From contig OY986972.1 in NCBI GenBank assembly GCA_963920575.1, forward strand, positions 11,172,010 through 11,236,009: a stretch of DNA of 64,000 nucleotides. The letters are read 5' to 3'. Positions 22,356 to 33,405 of the stretch are shown one piece after another. Each line of letters starts with the position of its first letter. The first letter of the stretch is position 1. Below the pieces are notes generated by a model. It did not search any database. It had not been told where the DNA came from and saw only the letters and a program-made list of their open reading frames with translations. The position numbers and the translations under genes are program-made. This stretch comes from Narthecium ossifragum (taxonomy: Eukaryota > Streptophyta > Magnoliopsida > Dioscoreales > Nartheciaceae).

Positions 22356-23337
22356 TTCTTCCTAAACTGCTTTTCCTTTTACCTTGACCTCGATTTTATT
22401 GACTTGTTGATCGTTCACTTGAGGCTCTCGTTGATCGCCCAATTCCTCACCGCCATATCCAGTAGGGACAATTTCTTGTAATTTTGGCCAAAAAGTATAC
22501 TTAGCCAAGCCATTCTTTGGAACCTACATTTTAACCAAGGGGTCTCCATAGCATACTAAATAATCAAACTTTCCACTAGATTCACCCAAACTTGATACAG
22601 CCGGGTTACCCACTTTGTACAACTCGAGGATACGCTTCTTCTTTGATATGTTTCTTCTTGCCGCTTCTTATCCAATCTTGATTGGTACCTCAACCTCTAC
22701 TAACTCGGTCTCTTCCTCTAGTGCTAAAGGCAGTGGTTCTTCTGCATCACCCCAACTAGTTAGCACAATTGGCTTTGGCGTGGCTGGAACACTTTGAGCG
22801 ACCATCTCCGTCTTCTTGACGAGGCGCTTGATTTTTACATCTCCATAGGTTCTCAAGTAATCATAGCGACCACTTGAGTCACCTCCAAGTTCAACTACTG
22901 GATTACCATCTTCATAGAGCTAACGTAATAATCGCTCAGTAGAAATACCCTCTTCCTGGCTTCTATTGTGATGTCAATCCTCTATTCAACTTCTACATAC
23001 TTTTCTTCTTCATTATCGGTCACCAAGACCGTTGGCAATTGGTCAATGCCATCGTCAATCAAATAGGCTAATGTTTCATGCTCATCAGCCATATCAGATT
23101 TATCGGAATCACTCTTAATAGGGCACTGTTGTCCAAGTCTACTTGGAATGATATAGTGGTTGACGATGATTGAAGGTAGTGTACCAAACTGGATGACCTG
23201 GTTTCCTCGATCTTCACCATCATCGTCCTTCTTTGGACGATAGTACTCTTTGAAGTTGTTTTTTCCTTAGAACCGACAGTGTTCTCGTCAAACTCCTCCA
23301 CAGTATCGTCGGTCTGGTCCTGACTGCTCTCTTGAGC
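22356..23337 (-). other. Tat gag-protease linker, eroded
   Basis: Only short frames remain. Two diverged copies of a module are readable on the minus strand (about 22550-22630 and 22850-22930), both with LY..GNP, (L)G(E/G).SSG and DYL..YGD. The downstream side is acidic and threonine-rich (23068-23301). I see no enzyme motif. Confidence 0.5.
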
Positions 23338-23945
23338 TTATTTTGCCTTCATCATCTGACCATATTTTTTCTGATACCAACAATACTGAGTCCGAGTCAT
23401 CTCTTCCACATGTATCGTACGATGAGTGTAATAGTTATAATTGTACCATCTGTATGGTACATATGGCTGAGGTAAAAAGCTTCTAGGAGCTTGCGGGCGA
23501 TAATACATAGATGGTCGATAAACGTTCTGACTAGTCTTCGGAGCAATTGGACGATTCACATCTTGTTGACATCTTGGACCTAGCTGATGTTGTCCCATTT
23601 CCATAGGACCCTTGCCTTTGTTCTCACCAATTCTGGTAAACACTCCTGGACGATAATCGTCCTGGGCCTCATCGATCATAATCTTAAACTTTGGAAATTT
23701 AAGGTTTGCCACATCAGTCAACACCATCGCGGCTTCCACTTTCTTTGGAAAGGGATCGGTGTCAACCCGCGTACCCTTATCCCTAGCAGGAAAGCTGAAC
23801 CTGCCAGAATCAATAGTATCCTGCAAGATATTACGAAAAATCAAACAACCGTTAGTGTGACGAGACCAAGCATTATGCCATTTACAATATGTTTTACCCT
23901 TAAATTGATCAGGCTTTGGCATAACATGTCCGTTTGTGTGACGAG
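23338..23945 (-). pseudogene. Tat gag C-terminal part
   Basis: The minus strand encodes MPKPDQFKGKTYCKWHN, SRHTNGCLIFRN and DTIDSGRFSFP, the conserved C-terminal Tat gag block. A Pro/Tyr/Arg-rich tail leads toward protease. The N-terminal side ends abruptly near 23945. Its likely upstream half is on the far side of the nested chromovirus pieces, at 49520-50003. Confidence 0.75.
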
Positions 23946-24002
23946 ACCTCGAGCTTGGTTCTGGGGTGGGTAGAAGATTGATCTCTTAGATATTACGAAA
24001 AA
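23946..24002. other. Rearranged junction with local copied pieces
   Basis: Between Tat gag and chromovirus LTR sequence are short copied bits: GTGTGACGAGACC (also at 23856-23868), CCTCGAGCTTGGTTCTGGGG (also near 24130-24150) and ATATTACGAAAAATCA (also near 23828). This looks like filler from template switching during repair rather than a clean insertion. Confidence 0.6.
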
Positions 24003-24786
24003 TCAGATTTAGCCTTAGGATTGGGGCTGGGTAGCTTGGTCCAGGTTTGAATGATTGTGTTCAGTCGATTTCGATGAAAGGCCTAGATGACTTGAACACT
24101 TGTTGATCGATGATTTAGAGGTCGTGTCGGCCTCGAGCTTGGTTCTGGGGTGTAGCCGGTGTCGTCGTCTCATCTTTGGGCAGAGGGTGTGCCTGCCTAG
24201 CAGTGTCTTCTTCCTGTTGTGTATTGGTGTTTCCGGGATGGGCCCTGTTCGTTAGGGTGACCATGGTTGGATACCTAGAGACATCGATGGGGTTATGGGA
24301 CCCCTGTGTACACCCAAACCTTGCTAGAGGATGGCAGTGTTGTGTTTCCCTCTTCCTTCTGTGAGTCGTAGTGTAATTTTCTTGCTAAGCTTACTTGCTC
24401 ATTCGTACCCGGGCTGCGTTTTGCATATGCAGCCATTAGCTCCTCTTCGGTGGCCCCTACTGGGCAGTTGGTCGGCGGTGCCTGGTAGAGTTTGAGGAGT
24501 GGTGATCTTCTATTTTTCCGAACCTTGTATAGTTAGCCGTCTACATGAGTGTATAAATGTTTGTACCTGATTTTCACCTCTTCAAGGTTTTGTAGACTTG
24601 CACTTTGGATTGAAAATCTTTCAGTTTGAGGCTTCTATTAATTCTAGAATTGTTAGTTGAGGGTGTTGAATGAATGCTTTGGGAAACCAGTAGATTAGAG
24701 GGAACCCTCGCCAAATCTTTTGCAGTTAGTTAGGTTCTAGTTCGCGTCCCTGGCCCGGTCGGGCTTTCGTGGGTCAGGGCATGACA
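24003..24786 (+). repeat. 3' part of a Tekay/Del-like LTR
   Basis: Homologous to 47345-47797 plus 49238-49519 and to 26540-27344. It ends GGGCATGACA at 24786 just before a primer site. The 5' part of the LTR is missing. Confidence 0.78.
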
Positions 24787-24789
24787 GCT

Positions 24790-24801
24790 TGGTATCATAG
24801 C
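24790..24801 (+). other. Primer binding site, initiator-Met tRNA type
   Basis: TGGTATCATAGC just after the LTR end. It is one base off the standard TGGTATCAGAGC complementary to initiator Met tRNA used by chromoviruses. Confidence 0.8.
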
Positions 24802-25153
24802 TTAGGGTGTAGGTCGCAGGGATAGGATTAGGATTCGGTTAAGATTGAGCGTGGGATGGGATAGTTCTATGTCTAGAACATCCGTGCATGCTCCTTTGTG
24901 ATGTGTTGTGCTTTCACCTTCCATTTGTACTTCTTGTTCTGCGGTTTCTGACGAGTGGACACTCGTTTGTCATCGGTGATTGCGCAATTATCGGGAGCTC
25001 AAGGCCGGCCTTCGGTTGTTGGTCAGGGTACGGTTTCTAACGAGTACTCTCACTATCAAGTTTCCATCACTATTTATCGATGGGCAGGCTGCTGCGGCGG
25101 TCATGATGGATTTCCAGCGACTGAACCCGCCTAGGTTCAGTGGTGAGATTGGG
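24802..25153 (+). pseudogene. Chromovirus leader and gag N-terminal fragment
   Basis: After the primer site comes a leader. The end near 25090-25145 reads AAAAVMMDFQRLNPPRFSG-like gag text. It is cut at 25153 by the next LTR, which begins TGTGAGGACC at 25154. Confidence 0.65.
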
Positions 25154-27344
25154 TGTGAGGACCCATCCCTCTACTCCTGTGGCTTGTCGTGGACCGCAAG
25201 GGCAATTTGGTAAATTGCCCCTTGTCGGCTTATTTCACACCCGCATGTGCACACACTGACCGTGTTTATGGTAATGTTTGGTTAGAACGGTTAGTGGGAC
25301 CCGAGATCGAAAGATCCGGACTTAGACTTGAGTTCTTGCCTAAGTTTAGCTTTCAGCACAAAAAGGATCGATCTTCTTTAGCTAAGAGATCAATCTTCTT
25401 GTGCCAGAAAATCAAGGTGCGATCGTCATGAAGGATCGATCTTTGCCTAGGGGAAGATCGATCATTCATGAGTCGGTTCGTTTGCCTATAAAGCAGACGA
25501 GACTTTTTTCCTTGAATCCCTTTTGAAATCTGAAGATATGAGCTCAGATCTTGCGATTTTTGAAGGCGTTTGAGGACAATCCAAGGTCTAGCTACTTGGA
25601 TTTAAGCTGCTCTTGCTCCGGTAGGGATTCTTACCTACTTTTATTCTGGGTTTTGGAGTTTTCGGTTTGATTGTGTTCTTTAGCTTAGATATGTAGATAC
25701 GCATGTTGGTTTTACATGATTTAAACGGTTTTGGACTCGTGGGATCTTGATCTATCATATCTCAGAGTTTGGTTGTGTTTGGATGTACCTTCCGACGGTA
25801 TTCCTCGCCGGAAGGGCGCCGGAGAACCCATCCGGATCGATCCTCCTTGAGGAAGGATCGATCCCTCTGGGTTGGTCATGCTGCGCCTGATAAAGGATCG
25901 ATCCTCTGCTTGGAGAAGATCGATCCTGGGTCTTGGGTAGCATGGTTACCCTTCGTCGCGAAGAAGATCGATCTTCCTGAGAGGAAGGATCGATCTTCTT
26001 TGGCTCGACAGTGAGGAAAGCTCACTGTTACTTAAAAGATCGATCTTTTCTTAGGAAAAGATCGATCCTTTAGCAGTAGAGAGGGATTTTTCATGACCTT
26101 TGCCCGCGGGGCTTGGTATGTCGGTTTTCTTTACTGCTTTATACCTTGTACATATCTTTAAGCATGTTAGCCCTATAATAGGGCAGTGGTGAACCGGGGG
26201 AGTGATGACTCCCAAGATGTTTAGAATAAACGGGCGGGTAGCCCTACAGCTTTCCCTAGCCTTGCATGGCGGCGTGCACCGAGGGCTTTACCTATTATAT
26301 ATGTGAGCTGTTGTTTGCGGGGCTGCTTTTCGGTGCAGGTTTTGTGGTGGACTGCTGGCAGTTGGTGGTGGTACCACTACAGCAGTCCCTATACCTTATC
26401 TATCTATTCACCACCCCGGGCCGGCAGGGTGCCGTGCCCAGACCTTGTCCTTGTATATCATCACATACTATTGCATGTTTATCTGTATTATCCTGCGCAT
26501 ATTCATACATGCATTGTGTTGTGCATTAGTTGCATCTGTGTAGGGCCTTGCCGATCCGGGGTTTTCGGGTAGCCCGGATCTAGCTCTAGGACCGTTGCGG
26601 GTAGCTTGGTCCAGGACTCGATTTGTAGTATTCAATGTTTCTCGATGATAGGGTTAGATGACCTGAATACATGTTGTTTGATGTTTAGAGGTCGTGTCTG
26701 CCTCGAGCCAGATGTTGTGGGTGAAACCGGAGTCGGTTCTTGTCTTTGGGGCTGTCGGAGGAGTCCAGCCCAGGCAGTGTCTGTTCCTGCCCGCACTTGG
26801 TGTATCCAGGATGGGCCCAGTCCCTTGGGGTGACCATGGTTGGGTATGCCTAGGGACACCGGCAAAGGGTTATGGGACCCTTGCTGCATACCCAAGTCTT
26901 GCTTGAGGGCGACACTGTTGTGTTCCCTCCCTTGTGAGTGTCGTAGTGTAGTGTCCCTGCTGAGCTTAGTGCTCACTCCTACCCGGGCTGCGTTTTGCAG
27001 GTGCTGGCGCTAGCTCTTCTTCGGTCGCCCCTACCGGGCAGGTGTTTGGTGACGTGGCGGCGTCTGGCGGTGCTTGAGAGGTGGCGATCTTTACAGCTTT
27101 ACACCTTTTTGTTATAGATAGTCTCCTACGGGAGTGATAATTGTATAATTTTCCTGTTTTGAGGTTTTGTAATATTATATCAGTTGAGTCTTTGAGATTT
27201 GTATTTGTGTTAATACATGATGTTTAAGAATTGTTAGGGTAACCACTACGATGAGAGGGAAACCTCGCCAAAATTTCCACAGTAGGTTAGGTTCCGCTTC
27301 GCGTCGCCCGGCCCGGTTGGGCCTACGCGGGTCGGGACGCGACA
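25154..27344 (+). repeat. Tekay/Del-like 5' LTR, 2191 bp
   Basis: TGTGAGGACC...GCGACA, followed 3 bp later by a primer site. It contains GATCGATC palindromes at 25366-25455, a TATA box at 25496-25503 (CTATAAAG) and a second, denser group at 25836-26065 downstream of the TATA box. It is inserted into the gag fragment of the preceding element. Confidence 0.85.
25496..25503 (+). promoter_or_regulatory. TATA box of the Tekay-like LTR
   Basis: GCCTATAAAGCAGACG, with equivalents in related LTRs at 46347-46356 and 32988-32995 (plus) and at 61845-61853 (minus). The conservation across copies supports a real promoter. Confidence 0.65.
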
Positions 27345-27347
27345 ACT

Positions 27348-27359
27348 TGGTATCAGAGC
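27348..27359 (+). other. Primer binding site, initiator-Met tRNA
   Basis: TGGTATCAGAGC, the exact standard chromovirus primer site, 3 bp after the LTR end. Confidence 0.9.
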
Positions 27360-28200
27360 ATAGGCTGTAGATCCCAGGATGTTAGGATCATGATTCGGTT
27401 GAGATTGAGCGTGGAATGGGTTAGTGGCCTGATGGCGCATCAGTCACATGCTTCTAGTGTGGGCAGCTGGGACACTTCCGTAGAGACAGTCACCTGTGAG
27501 GAGCGCGAGACGCTATGCCACAGGGCAGTAGAGGTGGAGGGTCCAGTGCTTGGTAGGGGAGCAGTGGTGGGCGCGGATCAGGGGGTGGACCGAGTTGCTC
27601 TAGGGGTGGAGGCGACCGGTGAAGGCGTGTGTTTTCCCTTCCAGAGCGTGAGCAGCCGGACACCGTACAGCTGTACCAGCAGGCTACAGTACAGCCATCC
27701 GTACTCCAAGGTATCTTTCAGCTTTTTAGTTCCTTAGTAGATGTGCTGATAGATTATGCAGTGTCTCATTCCTATATTGCTAGCATGTGTGCGGCATCGC
27801 TAGGATTAGAGACGGGTTGGGTAGAGGTGGCATAGTCCGTGGACTCCCCGATCGGGGGGTCAGTCAGGGTAGATCGGGTCTGTCGATCGTGTTCGTTACA
27901 AGTTGGAGCCCTCCATGTATGTCTAGACCTTAGGGTGCTATACATGACTAGCTTTGATGTGAGGCACGGTATGGACTGGTTAGCACTATATCAAGTCGTC
28001 ATCGACTGTGGTCGCCGGAGGTTGGTCACTCGGACACCTGACGGGACACAATTTGTATTGTTGGGGGATCAGTTCTTAGTCGATTCCTTTTCTTATGGTG
28101 TGGGAAGGCGTGGCGGTGAGATTTCAGCCTTGTTAGGCGCCCTGTCCCTGTTCAGTTCTGAGGGAGTGCAACAGAGCTGTTTTCCCAGGATCATACGTGA
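27360..28200 (+). pseudogene. Chromovirus gag remnant and protease, degenerate
   Basis: Gag is reduced to a few dozen codons and no zinc knuckle is seen, so most of it was deleted. From about 27620 the text is RVFSLPEREQ-like (27629-27835), then LIDYAVSHSYI where the protease active site would be ID(C/S)GASHSFI. A later piece at 27839-28130 reads LTSFDVRHGMDWLA, YQVVIDC and RLVTRTPDG, the second half of protease. A stop at 27833 separates the two. Confidence 0.7.
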
Positions 28201-29359
28201 CTTTGCAGACGTGTTTTCCAAAGTGTTGCCGGTGCTTCCACCATCCAGAGAGGTCGATTTTGAGATCGACCTAGTACCAGGTACGGCACAAATCTCACTC
28301 CCAGCTTCATGGATGGCACCAACAGAGCAAAGGGAGTTGATGACCCAGTTGGACGAGCTGAATAGTAGAGGTTTCCACCGTCCGGAGAGGTCGATTTTGA
28401 GATCGACCTAGTACCAGGTACGACACAAATCTCTCTCCCAGCTTCATGGATGGCACCAGCAGAGCAGAACGAGTTGAGGACCGAGTTGGACGAGCTGAAT
28501 AGCAGAGGTTTCATCCATCCCAGCATGTCTCCCTAGGGGGCATCAGTGTTGTTTGCAAAGAAGAAGGATGGTACCCTTTGACTTTGCATAGACTACAGGC
28601 GGCTCAACATAGTGACGGTGAAGAACAGATATCCGATGTCACGGATCGATGACCTATTCGACCAGTTGCGAGGATCTTTAGTCTTCTCGAAGATCGACCT
28701 CCGCACATGCTACCACCAGTTGAGGGTACAAGATTACGACATCCCGAAGATGGCTTTCCGGACTCGGTACGGCTAGTATGCGTTGGTAGTGATGTCGTTT
28801 GGCCTGACTAACACACCATCATGGATTTGATGCAGAAGATCTTTAGGCCGTTTCTAGACCAGTTTGTGGTGGTATTCATCGATGACATTCTGATCTGCTC
28901 TCGGTCAGAGGAGGAGCACGGTCGACACTTGGCGACAGTGTTGCAGCTACTTCAAGAGTATCGACTATATGCCAAGGCTTCCAAGTGTGAGTTTTGGCAT
29001 GCATAGGTAGGATTCCTTACACACGTGGTGTCGACAGTAGGGATCTCAGTTGACCTAGCCAAGGTTGAGGTACTGGTACAGTGGCAGAAACCTAAGATAG
29101 TGTTCGAGGTCCGCAATTTCCTTGGCCTAGCGTGTTACTCCAAGCGGTTCGTTCGGGACTTCTCCAGAGTTGCCGGACCGATGACCATACTGATACAGAA
29201 GGTCGTCCCGTTCGTGTGCGATGATTCTTGTGAGCGATCCTTTGTGGAGCTGAGGATGAGGTTGACCAGTGTGCCGGTGCTGATTGTCCCCAAGCGAGGC
29301 GTGTGCTACATTGTCTACTGCGACACCAACGTTGAGGGTTTGGGGTGTGCCCTCATGTA
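28201..29359 (+). pseudogene. Chromovirus RT with a 137-bp tandem duplication
   Basis: RT begins around FADVFSKVLPVLPPSREVDFEIDLVPG. A 137-bp segment is tandemly duplicated (about 28246-28382 and 28383-28519); as 137 is not a multiple of three it breaks the frame. The rest is readable: CIDYRRLN near 28585, SKIDLR near 28690, the catalytic [11 protein letters not shown] near 28876-28910, and connection text to 29357. Stops occur near 28580, 28774, 28830 and 29004. Confidence 0.82.
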
Positions 29360-30627
29360 GGAGGGACACATAGTTTTCTATGGTTCTCGTTAGCTGAAGA
29401 ACCATAAGAGGAATTACCCGACCCATGATTTGGAGTTAGCAGTAGTGGTCTTTGCACTTAAGATCTTGCGGCATTACCTCTATGGCGAGAAGTTCTCTGT
29501 CTTCTTGGACCATAGAAGTTTGATGCACGTTTTCACCCAACGTGACCTCAACCTGAGGTAGCGACGCTGGATGGAGCTACTGGAGGAGTACTACTTCGAG
29601 TTATATTACCATCCTGGTAAGGCAAACGTCGTGGCTGACACGCTAAGTAGACAGGGACAGACACCAGAGCAGCAGTAGCAAGGTTGTCAGCGTGGCAGTG
29701 GCAGGCGTTAGAGATAGTGGGCCAGTTGGAGCTCGCGTTCGACGATCAGGGTTCCAACAATTTCCTCTACACCGTGCAGAGTATGCCAGTAGTTCTAGCC
29801 AGAGTGATAGGAGCTCATCGCAGTGATGCAGAGCTCGAGGAGTTGCGCACATCGGTAGATACAAAGGGCACAGATGAGGACTGGATAGTATCGTCAGACG
29901 GAGGGCTACGATTCAGAGGTAGAGTAGCGGTTCTGGCAGATCCTGTTCTACGAGACGACGTCCTACGAGAGTTCCATCCCTCTCGTTTTACAGTTCATTC
30001 GGGGAGCACCAAGATGTACCAGGACTTGCGGCGGCAGTTCTGGTGGTGCGGAATGAAGAGAGCAGTGATGAAGTTTCTATCGCGCTGCCTTACCTGTCAG
30101 AAGGTCAAGGCAGAGCACCATCAAACTCCAGGGTTACTTCAGCCCCTTTCACTAGCTGAATGGAAGTGTAGGCACATCATGATGGACTTCGTGACCGGGC
30201 TACCCAGATCTGCTAGGGGGAATGACACGATTTGGGTCATCGTTGATCGATTGACCAAATCGGCGAACTTTCTGCCTATGCGGACGACATACTCGACAGA
30301 TAGGTTGGGCAGTTTGTATGTCAGAGAGGTGATAAGACTACACGGGGTTCTAGTGTCTATAGTGTCAGACTGTGACCCACGGTTCACCAACAAGTTCGGG
30401 CGAGGGTTTAAGGAGGTAGTTGGCACACTCCTCACTTTCAGTATGTCATTTCATCAGCAGACAGATTGGCAGTCAGAGCGGATGATCCAGATCTTACAGG
30501 ACATGCTGAGAGCATGTGTCCTTGATGTCGGAGGCAGCTGGGAGGAGCACGTTCCCTTGGTGGAGTTCGCCTACAGCAACAGCTACCAGTCCAGCCTTAG
30601 AGTAGCACCTTTCGAGGCGTTGTACGG
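29335..30627 (+). pseudogene. Chromovirus RNase H and integrase, copy 1
   Basis: RNase H ([31 protein letters not shown]) has stops at 29358, 29392 and 29560. Integrase then reads in one frame from 29684: a zinc finger (VHSGSTKMY..., CLTCQKVKAEH), and a core with Asp in MDFVTGLP, Asp in SDCDPRF and Glu in QSERMIQ. It ends at EALYGMP near 30630, where the sequence jumps back into RNase H text. Confidence 0.83.
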
Positions 30628-30682
30628 TATGCCAAATCTCTGTATTCTTAAGGATGGGTCTAGTTGGCTATCATCTGTTGTT

Positions 30683-31918
30683 TGGGGTGTGTCCTCATGC
30701 AGGAGGGGCACGTAGTTGCCTATGGTTCTCTTCAGCTGAAGAATCATGAGAGGAACTACCCGACCCATGACTTGGAATTAGTAGCAGTGGTCTTCGCCCT
30801 GAAGACCTGGCGTCACTACCTCTATGGCGAGAATTTCTCTGTCTTCTCGGACTATAAGAGTTTGAGGCACATTTTCACCCAACGTGACCTCAACCTGAGG
30901 CAGCGACGCTGGATGGAGCTACTGGAGGACTACGACTTTGCGTTGCATTACCATCCTGGAAAGGCAAACATCGTAGCAGACGCGCTGAGCAGGCAGGTGA
31001 GAGACACTAGAGCAGCAGTTGCAGGGTTGTTAGCGCGGTAGTGGCAGGCTTTAGAGACAACAGGCCAGTTGGGGCTCGAGTTTGAGGATCAGGGATCCAG
31101 CAGCTACCTCTACACAATGCAGAGTATGCCAGCAGTCTTAGCCAAAGTGTTAGAGGTGCAGCGCAGTGACGCATAGCTCGAGGAGTTGCGCACATCGGCG
31201 GCCACGGAGGGCGTAGATGGCGACTGGACAGTATCATCAGACGGAGGGCTACGATTCAGAGGCAGAGTAGCGGTTCTAGCAGATCCAGTTCTACAAGACG
31301 ATGTCCTATGAGATTTCCATCACTCTCATTTTGCAATTCATCCCGGGGGCACCAAGATGTACTACGACCTACAGCGGCAGTTCTGGTGGTGCGGGATGAA
31401 GAGGGCAGTGACGGAGTTCGTATCACCCTGCCTTACCTGTAAGAAGGTCAAGGCAGAGCACCAGCGGACTCCATGGTTACTTCAGCCACTTACACTAGCT
31501 GAGTGGAAGTGGGAGCACATCACGATGGACTTCGTGACCGGGCTACCAAGATATCCTAGGGGGAATGACACTATTTGGGTCATCGTTGATCGATTGACCA
31601 AATCGGCGCACTTCCTGCCTATGCGGACGACAGACTCGACAGACAGGTTGGGCAGTTTGTACGTCAGAGAGGTAGTCAGACTACACAAAGTTCTAGTATC
31701 TATAGTGTCAGACCGTGACCCTAGGTTCACCAGTAGGTTCTGGCGAGGCTTTCAGGAGGCAGTTGGCACACTCCTGACTTTCAGTATGGCATTTCATCCG
31801 CAGACCGACGGGCAATCAGAGCGGACGATCCAGATCTTAGAGGACATGCTGAGAGCATGTGTCCTTGATGCCGGAGGCGGCTGGGAGGAGCACGTTCCCT
31901 TGGTGGAGTTCGCCTATA
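30683..31918 (+). pseudogene. Chromovirus RNase H and integrase, copy 2
   Basis: This repeats copy 1 with an offset of about 1342 bp and is better preserved: RNase H 30664-31041 is open to VADALSRQ, and integrase 31357-31918 is open with MDFVTGLP, SDRDPRF and QSERTIQ. A gap with stops lies at 31042-31350. It is cut at VEFAY (31918), where inverted LTR sequence begins and the frame runs on only by chance. Confidence 0.83.
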
Positions 31919-32755
31919 GATCTATCCGACTTGCCCTCGGATCGATCCAACTTGCCCTCGGATCGATCCAACTTCCTTCTTGGATCGATCCAACTTCCAC
32001 CAGTGAACTGACCATCTTGAGTGCAACTTGGATCGATCCAATATCCCATTGGATCGATCCCAACCGGCCCTCCGGCCAACTTTCGACGGCGATCACGGCC
32101 GAAAAACCAAACCAAACTTCACCAAACTTGGTGGGTTGGTAGATCTGATGCTCACGAAGCTACTCATGGCTTCAAAACCGGAAACCATCACTTATACCTG
32201 GAGATCTACTCAAAACGAATCCAAATTCGGCGAAAACGACGAAGAACACGAGAAAAACCCAACCAAATCCGTAGGTAGAAACCCTACCTCGACAAGAGCT
32301 ACTTCAATCCACGAAGCCAAGCCTTGGATCTTCCTAAATCCTCTCCAGATTTCGCCGGATCTGAGCCCAATTGCAGCGGAATCGGAAAAGAAAGGAGAAA
32401 GGAAGCATCGCGTCCGCTCTTATATGGACGCTCCAGTTCGAGTTGGATCGATCCAAACTCCACCTTGGATCGATCCGAACTCCACTGGCGCCCACCACTC
32501 CCTAGTGCATCCTGGATCGATCCAAAGTTGAGTTTGGAACGATCCAACCTGCACAGGGAATCAGAATTTTGCCAAACTCAAGCCCAATTCCGGATCTTTT
32601 GACCCCGGGTCCACCTAACCTTTCTAATCAAACACATACACAATCAAGGTCAGTGTGTGCACACGCGGGTGTGAAACAAACCGATAAGGTGCAATTTACC
32701 AAACTGCCCTTGTGGTCAACAACGAGCCATAGGAATAGAGGGACAGGTCCTCACA
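31919..32755 (-). repeat. Inverted 5' fragment of a Tekay-like LTR
   Basis: Reversed, it starts with the exact LTR terminus TGTGAGGACC at 32755 and proceeds through the conserved GGTAAATTG segment into an array with TTGGATCGATCCAA palindromes (31919-32070 and 32440-32560). The other end is broken at 31919 inside integrase. Confidence 0.75.
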
Positions 32756-32945
32756 GGAAGTATCACCCAAACCCGTCTCATGTCATCATGGTGGATGACA
32801 TTGAGCTTGAGGCAGACACGAGCTTCGTTGAGCAGCCTGTTCCAGTACTTGACTTGAGGGATCAGGTCTTGCGGTGCAAGACGATTCCCTTGGTCAAGGT
32901 ACTGTGGAGGCACAGAGGCACCGAGGAGATGAGTTGGGATCTTTC
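32756..32945 (+). pseudogene. Chromodomain fragment of a chromovirus integrase
   Basis: Reads YHPNPSHVIMVDDIELEAD, then VLDLRDQVLRCKTIPLVKVLWRHRGTEEMSW, the C-terminal chromodomain of Tekay/Del-type integrases. It matches 45610-45800. It breaks directly into the middle of an LTR at about 32945. Confidence 0.8.
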
Positions 32946-33405
32946 CGTAAGGAAAGATCGATCATTCATAAGTCAGTTCGTTTGCCTATAAAGCGGACGC
33001 GACCTTCTTCCTTGAATCCTTTTGAAATCCGCCGTTCTTGAGCTCAGATCTGGCCGGCGTTTGGAACGATTGTGGATGATCCAAGGCTTAGCAGCTGGGA
33101 TTGAAGCAGCTCTTGGCTAGGTAGGGATTCCTACCTACTTGCTTTTCCAGTTTTATGACATTTGAGTTGATTGTGATTTGTTTTGCTTAGATCTCGCTGC
33201 ATAGTTGATGGTTTTTAGCATGTTTACTAGGTTTGGAGTCGTGGTCCTTCGTAATACCAGATCCCAAGGTTTTGTGGGATTTGATAGAGTTTTTCGACGG
33301 TATTTCTCGCCGTTCGGTCGCTGGCGAACCCATCAGGATCGATCCTTTGCGAGGAAGGATCGATCCCTCTGGGTTGGTCATGCTTAGCCCGAGAAGGATC
33401 GAACA
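32946..33405 (+). repeat. Internal fragment of a Tekay-like LTR
   Basis: Contains a GATCGATC motif, the TATA box (CTATAAAG at about 32988-32995) and a second GATCGATC group at 33338-33400, in the same order as in 25434-25905. Both termini are missing. Confidence 0.75.

Noticed and set aside
31919..32142. Extension of the integrase ORF into an Ile-Gln-Leu repeat tail
   Set aside because: The tail is translated inverted LTR palindromes (GGATCGATCC); the frame continues by chance after a rearrangement.
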